Shown here: piece after piece, positions 59,789-64,000 of the stretch
How positions within the stretch are numbered: the first letter of the stretch is position 1
Layout of the letters: every line of letters starts with the position of its first letter
From: Paracoccaceae bacterium
Lineage (GTDB): Bacteria > Pseudomonadota > Alphaproteobacteria > Rhodobacterales > Rhodobacteraceae
Assembly: GCA_019090795.1 (NCBI GenBank)
Contig: JAHRVG010000028.1
Span: forward strand, 1-64,000
Reading direction: 5' to 3'
Length of the DNA: 64,000 nt
Notes under the pieces: generated by a model
The model's database searches: none
The model's input: only the letters and a program-made list of their open reading frames with translations
Told to the model about the DNA's origin: nothing
Made by a program: the position numbers and the translations under genes

Positions 59789-61738
59789 ATGGACGGTCAA
59801 ACAAATTCATACCGGCGCTACGAAGACGGCGAGACACCAGGAGATTGGGAACTGGAAGACATGATCTTTCAGCAAGATACATCTTACAAGTGTCCGACCT
59901 ACATTCACCGTACACCTCCTTGTCAGGGGTCTTGCCCATCAGGGGAAGACATCCGTGGTTGGCTGAATATTGTGCGCGGCATTGAAAAGCCGCCCGTTGA
60001 TGCAGATGGCAACGAAATGCCTTGGGCGGATTATGCCTTTCTGCGCTCTACTAACGCCAACCCCTTTCCTGCCATTATGGGACGTGTTTGCCCCGCTCCT
60101 TGTGAGGATGGCTGTAACCGAAATGAGGTCGAAGACCACGTTGGTATCAACGCGGTAGAACATTTCATCGGTGATTCAGCACTGAAAAATAAACTGTCAC
60201 TGGCACCGGCTGGCGCGGATACCGGCAAATCGGTGGCGTTGATTGGTGGCGGTATTGCCAGCTTGTCCGCAGCTTACCAGCTGCGCCGCAAAGGCCACGC
60301 CTGTACGATCTTTGAGGCCCACGATAAACTCGGCGGTATGATGCGTTACGGCATCCCCGGCTATCGGACCCCGCGTGAAGTTCTGGACGGCGAAATCCAA
60401 CGCGTGCTGGACATGGGCGTTGAAGTGCGCACCAATACCAAAATCGGCGTTGATGTCACGTTTGAGCAGCTCGAAGAAGATTTCGACGCCGTGTTCATCG
60501 GTATCGGTGCACAGGGTGGTTCGCCTTTGCCAGTGCCCGGTGCGGATGAGGCACCGAACTGTATTAGTGGTATTTCTTTCCTTGACGCCTTTAACGATGG
60601 CCGCTTGCAACACGGCGCTGAAAAGGTTCTGGTCATCGGCGGTGGTGATACTGCGATGGATGTAGCCGCTGTTGCGCGACGCATCGGTCACATCAACAAG
60701 GTGGCCGAGAAAGACCGCCCTGAATATGTGGTTCTGGGCCAAACGGCCCATGATGTTGCGACCGTTGCCAAACGTGACGGCGCGGATGTTACTGTGGTTT
60801 ACCGCCGTCCGGTCACCGCAATGCCAGCCACCAAGATGGAAATCGAGCATGTGACAGCAGAGGGCGTGATCATTCGCGACTCTTTGGTGCCGGTATCGGT
60901 TGTTCTTGACGATGCAGGCCGCGCAAAAGCGTTGCGTGTTGCGACTGCCGACTGGAGTACCGGTAAATGTGTAATTCTCGAAAACAGCGAGCAAGACATC
61001 GAATGTGACCTGATCGTTGCTGCTATTGGTCAGGTAGGTGATTTGACCGGCATGGAAGAGATGAACAACGGCTGGAACCTGATCAATGCGGATAGCCATT
61101 TCCGCTGGCCGGACCGTGATGGCATTTTCGTAGCTGGTGACGTGGTAAAGCCGCATCTGCTGACAACTGCTGTTGGGCAGGCCTCAATCGCGGCGGATTC
61201 GATTGATCACTATCTGAAGGGCGAAGACCAGAAGAAGCTGCCCAAGGTGAATGTGCATCACTTCAATCTGATGGAAAAACTGATGGAAGGCGGGCACCAG
61301 CCCTCTGAGTATGACCACATTCAGGCCGTCGGTACCGACAGCGCGGATTACGCCATCCACAACTACGAAGATCGTTCCGCCACGCAGATCGTTCCAGCGG
61401 ATGAATTGTACTTGGGCCATTGGGCTTATGACCCCCGCTTCCGGCGTAAGGAAAATCAAATCGGCAGCGAAAACGTGCTGGGCCATTTTGATGAACGCAT
61501 CTTTGGGCCGGATTCAGAAAATGCCCGCAAAGAAGCGGATCGCTGTATGAGCTGTGGCATGTGTTTTGAATGCGACAATTGCATTGTCTACTGCCCTCAG
61601 GACGCTGTTCACAAGGTTAAGAAAGCTGACAACACTACCGGGCGCTATGTGGAAACCGATTACGACAAGTGTATTGGTTGCCACATCTGTGCAGATGTTT
61701 GCCCATCAGGTTACATCAAAATGGGTCTCGGTGAATAA
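59789..61738 (+). CDS. dsrL: DsrL NAD(P)H:acceptor oxidoreductase, copy 1
   Basis: Iron-sulfur flavoprotein of 649 residues that exchanges electrons between DsrAB and NAD(P)H. N-terminal cysteines are in TPPCQGSCPSGEDIRGWL and CPAPCEDGC. The FAD motif is IGGGIAS, with Ser in the third glycine position of GxGxxG. The NAD motif is VIGGGDTAMD, and the C-terminus has two ferredoxin clusters (CMSCGMCFECDNC; CIGCHICADVC). It is 34 bases after dsrK. A second dsrL follows, which has a canonical GGGPAG motif. Confidence 0.93.
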   Translation: MDGQTNSYRRYEDGETPGDWELEDMIFQQDTSYKCPTYIHRTPPCQGSCPSGEDIRGWLNIVRGIEKPPVDADGNEMPWADYAFLRSTNANPFPAIMGRVCPAPCEDGCNRNEVEDHVGINAVEHFIGDSALKNKLSLAPAGADTGKSVALIGGGIASLSAAYQLRRKGHACTIFEAHDKLGGMMRYGIPGYRTPREVLDGEIQRVLDMGVEVRTNTKIGVDVTFEQLEEDFDAVFIGIGAQGGSPLPVPGADEAPNCISGISFLDAFNDGRLQHGAEKVLVIGGGDTAMDVAAVARRIGHINKVAEKDRPEYVVLGQTAHDVATVAKRDGADVTVVYRRPVTAMPATKMEIEHVTAEGVIIRDSLVPVSVVLDDAGRAKALRVATADWSTGKCVILENSEQDIECDLIVAAIGQVGDLTGMEEMNNGWNLINADSHFRWPDRDGIFVAGDVVKPHLLTTAVGQASIAADSIDHYLKGEDQKKLPKVNVHHFNLMEKLMEGGHQPSEYDHIQAVGTDSADYAIHNYEDRSATQIVPADELYLGHWAYDPRFRRKENQIGSENVLGHFDERIFGPDSENARKEADRCMSCGMCFECDNCIVYCPQDAVHKVKKADNTTGRYVETDYDKCIGCHICADVCPSGYIKMGLGE

Positions 61739-61852
61739 ATATGCAGATACAACCAACCCCGGTAACGTGGAATTTGGGCAAGGCCAACGCGCTTTGCACA
61801 GATTTTACCGTGGGGTTGAGGCCATCTGTCAAGACAGGCACAGGAGGCCGCT

Positions 61853-63778
61853 ATGAATAAATCTACCCCTACTTTCCGCCGCTTTGAAGAAGGCGAAACC
61901 GAATCGGATTTTGATCTGGACGAGAAAATTTTCACCCAGGATAAATCGTACAAATGCCCGACCTACATCAACAAGACACCTCCTTGTCAGGGATCTTGCC
62001 CCTCGGGACACGAAATCCGGGGGTGGTTGGCGATTGCGCGTGGCATGGATAAATCCCCGGTCGAGGGCCAAGCTTGGCAGGAATATGCGTTCAACCGCAT
62101 GTCTCAGGCCAATCCGTTCCCCGCCACCATGGGCCGCGTTTGCCCCGCGCCATGCGAAGACGGTTGTAACCGCAATGAAGTCGACGACTTTGTTGGCATC
62201 AACGCGGTAGAGCAATACGTTGGCGACTGGGCCAATGAAAACAAAGTGACCCACCCAGAGGCTGGTACCGACACGGGCCGTAAAATCGCAGTGATCGGCG
62301 GTGGGCCGGCAGGTTTGGCAGCGGCGTTTTTCCTGCGCAAGGATGGCCATGCGGTCACCTTGTTTGAGAGCCACTCTGAACTCGGCGGTATGATGCGCTA
62401 CGGCATTCCGGGATACCGGACGCCACGCGATATGCTGGACAAGGAAATCGGTCGCATCATCGACATGGGTGTCGAGGTTCGCCTGTCCACATGTGTCGGC
62501 ACCGATGTTTCGGTGGAAACGCTGGACGCGGAATATGATGCGATCTTTTGGGCGATGGGCGCGCAAAAGGGCCGTGGGCTGCCGCTGGAGGGCTGGGACG
62601 ATACCGAGAACTGTATCAACGGGGTCGAATTTCTCGATGCGTTCAACCAAGGTTATGTTTTGGGTACGGCACAGAAAGTTGTGGTTGTCGGCGGTGGTGA
62701 TACCTCAATTGACGTTGCATCCATTGCGCGTCGCCTAGGCCATATCACCGACAGCGGCGAGCTGCCGGATCACAGCGGTTTTACCGCCCATGACGTTGCT
62801 GGTTCCGTGATCCGTGACGGTATGTCGGCAACACTTACCTCGCTGTTCCCGATTGAAAAAATGACCGCCGCCGAGCACGAGCGCGAAGATGCGCTGCGCG
62901 AAGGTGTGGACATCAAAGGGGGCGTGATGCCAACCGGTATCAAGCGCGACGACAAAGGTCGCGCCACCGCGTTGCTAATGTGCGAATGTACCATGGACGG
63001 CATGCGTCCGGTTCCTGTCGAGGGCACAGATTTTGAGATCGAATGTGACATCATCATTTCCGCGATTGGCCAGTTTGGCGATTTTACCGGGCTTGAGGAT
63101 TTCAACAACGGTCGTGGTGCGATGGATGTAACGGCAAACTATGCTGTTGAAGGCCACGAGAAGCATTTCGCCGGGGGTGATATCTTGCGCCCGCATTTGT
63201 TGACCACTGCTATTGGGCAAGGGCGCATTGCGGCGGACGCGATCACCGATTTCCTTGATGACGGGGAAATGGAAAAACGGCCCAAGGTTGATGTGCAGCA
63301 TTTTGATTTGTTGGCTGAATTGCAACAACGCGGCAAGTCACCCGATGCTTACGACCATATGCAGAACAGCGGCACCAATACGGCCAGCTTTGCCGTTCAC
63401 AACTACGAAGATCGTTCTTCAACCCAGATCATCACCCACGAAGAACTGTTCAAAGGTCATTTTGATTTTGTGCCCCGTGAAGTGCGTGATCAGGTTGTGA
63501 TTGAAGGTGACGACGTTCTGGGCAATTTTGAAGAACGCATCATCGCCTATTCCGAAGAGCAGGCCCAGAAAGAGGGCGAACGCTGCATGTCCTGTGGTAT
63601 GTGCTTTGAATGCGACAACTGTGTGATCTATTGCCCGCAGGATGCGGTGTTCCGGGTCAAAAAATCAGAACAGACCGTTGGGCGTTATGTGGATACGGAC
63701 TACGGAAAATGTATCGGTTGTCACATCTGTGCAGATGTCTGCCCGACCGGATACATCAAAATGGGCCTTGGAGAGTAA
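61853..63778 (+). CDS. dsrL: DsrL NAD(P)H:acceptor oxidoreductase, copy 2
   Basis: Second DsrL of 641 residues with the same domain order: TPPCQGSCPSGHEIRGWL, CPAPCEDGC, FAD motif GGGPAGLAAAF, NAD motif VVGGGDTSID, and C-terminal clusters CMSCGMC and CIGCHICADVC. Its middle (about residues 300-400) differs strongly from copy 1 (GELPDHSGFTAHDVAGSVIR against EKDRPEYVVLGQTAHDVATV), so the duplication is old. ACAGGAGG precedes the ATG; 114 bases separate it from copy 1. A longer coupling between two DsrL forms and different acceptors is possible. Confidence 0.93.
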   Translation: MNKSTPTFRRFEEGETESDFDLDEKIFTQDKSYKCPTYINKTPPCQGSCPSGHEIRGWLAIARGMDKSPVEGQAWQEYAFNRMSQANPFPATMGRVCPAPCEDGCNRNEVDDFVGINAVEQYVGDWANENKVTHPEAGTDTGRKIAVIGGGPAGLAAAFFLRKDGHAVTLFESHSELGGMMRYGIPGYRTPRDMLDKEIGRIIDMGVEVRLSTCVGTDVSVETLDAEYDAIFWAMGAQKGRGLPLEGWDDTENCINGVEFLDAFNQGYVLGTAQKVVVVGGGDTSIDVASIARRLGHITDSGELPDHSGFTAHDVAGSVIRDGMSATLTSLFPIEKMTAAEHEREDALREGVDIKGGVMPTGIKRDDKGRATALLMCECTMDGMRPVPVEGTDFEIECDIIISAIGQFGDFTGLEDFNNGRGAMDVTANYAVEGHEKHFAGGDILRPHLLTTAIGQGRIAADAITDFLDDGEMEKRPKVDVQHFDLLAELQQRGKSPDAYDHMQNSGTNTASFAVHNYEDRSSTQIITHEELFKGHFDFVPREVRDQVVIEGDDVLGNFEERIIAYSEEQAQKEGERCMSCGMCFECDNCVIYCPQDAVFRVKKSEQTVGRYVDTDYGKCIGCHICADVCPTGYIKMGLGE

Positions 63779-63779
63779 T

Positions 63780-64000
63780 ATGAAACGGCTTTTCGCAAGT
63801 TTTCTAATCCTGATTGGGCTGATGGGCAATATGGCGTTGGCGGGCGAGGATGGTAAATCCTCGCTCTATCCGGCGGTCCCGAAAGCGACGGGTAAGGCCC
63901 ATCCCGAGGGCAATGAATTCATGCGGATCAACCATATGAAATTGATGCGCCACGATCGCGATGAAACCACGCTATTGGGGAATCGTGACGTGAAATACTC
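63780..64000 (+). CDS. dsrJ: DsrJ triheme cytochrome c, 5' part (runs off the window)
   Basis: The first 73 residues are visible. A signal or anchor peptide (LFASFLILIGLMGNMALA) precedes GEDGKSSLYPAVPKATG, and the rest matches the N-terminal part of DsrJ (INHMKLMRHDRDETTLLGN), before the haem motifs. It begins one base after the dsrL copy 2 stop. It is cut by the end of the window. Confidence 0.85.
   Translation, partial: MKRLFASFLILIGLMGNMALAGEDGKSSLYPAVPKATGKAHPEGNEFMRINHMKLMRHDRDETTLLGNRDVKY

Noticed and set aside
60197-61156. Minus-strand ORF of 319 codons inside dsrL copy 1
   Set aside because: The plus strand has unambiguous DsrL motifs through the whole stretch. Similar antisense ORFs at 61829-62650 and 58943-59698 were rejected for the same reason.

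Overview
The window looks like one end of an assembled contig from a sulfur-oxidising alphaproteobacterium, most like Rhodobacterales. The lineage call rests on gene content and order: ffs upstream of dgkA and dnaX-ybaB, kdsD-waaA-lpxK, yejABEF, a CycM-type cytochrome, Hsp33 and two LysE exporters. No phylogeny was run. The first 22 bases are Illumina Nextera adapter, so the left edge is a library artefact. The first gene (dxs) is truncated there and also frameshifted in a G-run.

Layout. 0-7.7 kb: housekeeping (dxs, RNA uracil methyltransferase, two LysE exporters, cca, two Nudix hydrolases, hslO). 7.7-10.6 kb: a decaying patch with two pseudogenes (a DUF4384 remnant and a family-2 glycosyltransferase) around a response-regulator/PP2C phosphatase and an HPt protein. 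10.8-14.1 kb: Kdo/lipid A genes. 14.3-27.2 kb: an unusual 13-kb co-directional cluster: an RND pump with a histone-H1-like tail, three secreted low-complexity proteins (one resembling sulfur globule envelope proteins), a LolA-like protein, a ParA-type ATPase, an anchored TPR-like protein, a dynamin-like GTPase, an M41-like protein with an altered zinc motif, DUF2892 and DUF302. 27.2-49 kb: yejABEF, cytochrome c, pheA, nudC, SRP RNA, dnaX-ybaB, a PhnD/hybrid-kinase pair, recR, a GH25 lysozyme, tRNA-Trp and others. 49.2-64 kb: the sulfur oxidation locus. A leftward operon (TauD-like dioxygenase, two small proteins, siroheme synthase, YeeE/YedE sulfur transporter) diverges from a rightward reverse-dissimilatory-sulfite-reductase operon dsrABEFHCMKL-L-J. 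It carries two different tandem dsrL genes, and dsrJ runs off the window.

How it fits together. YeeE/YedE may import reduced sulfur. CysG makes siroheme for DsrAB. DsrEFH and DsrC relay sulfane sulfur to DsrAB. DsrMK(J...) re-oxidises DsrC persulfide/trisulfide at the membrane, and DsrL exchanges electrons with NAD(P)H. rDsr pathways classically oxidise stored sulfur globules, so a globule-protein-like gene in the same window is notable.

The strongest new signal links the two regions. The same 16-bp element, ATTC-N8-(A/G)(A/T)AT in a conserved TACATTCAA context, occurs upstream of the RND adaptor, upstream of DUF2892 and twice in the divergent dsr promoter. At three of the four sites it lies in the spacer of a promoter-like sequence. 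It resembles the ATTC-N8-GAAT operators of persulfide-sensing ArsR repressors (SqrR/BigR type). I propose that the 14-27 kb cluster is a co-regulated sulfur-storage/envelope module not yet described as a unit. This is inference and is stated as such below.
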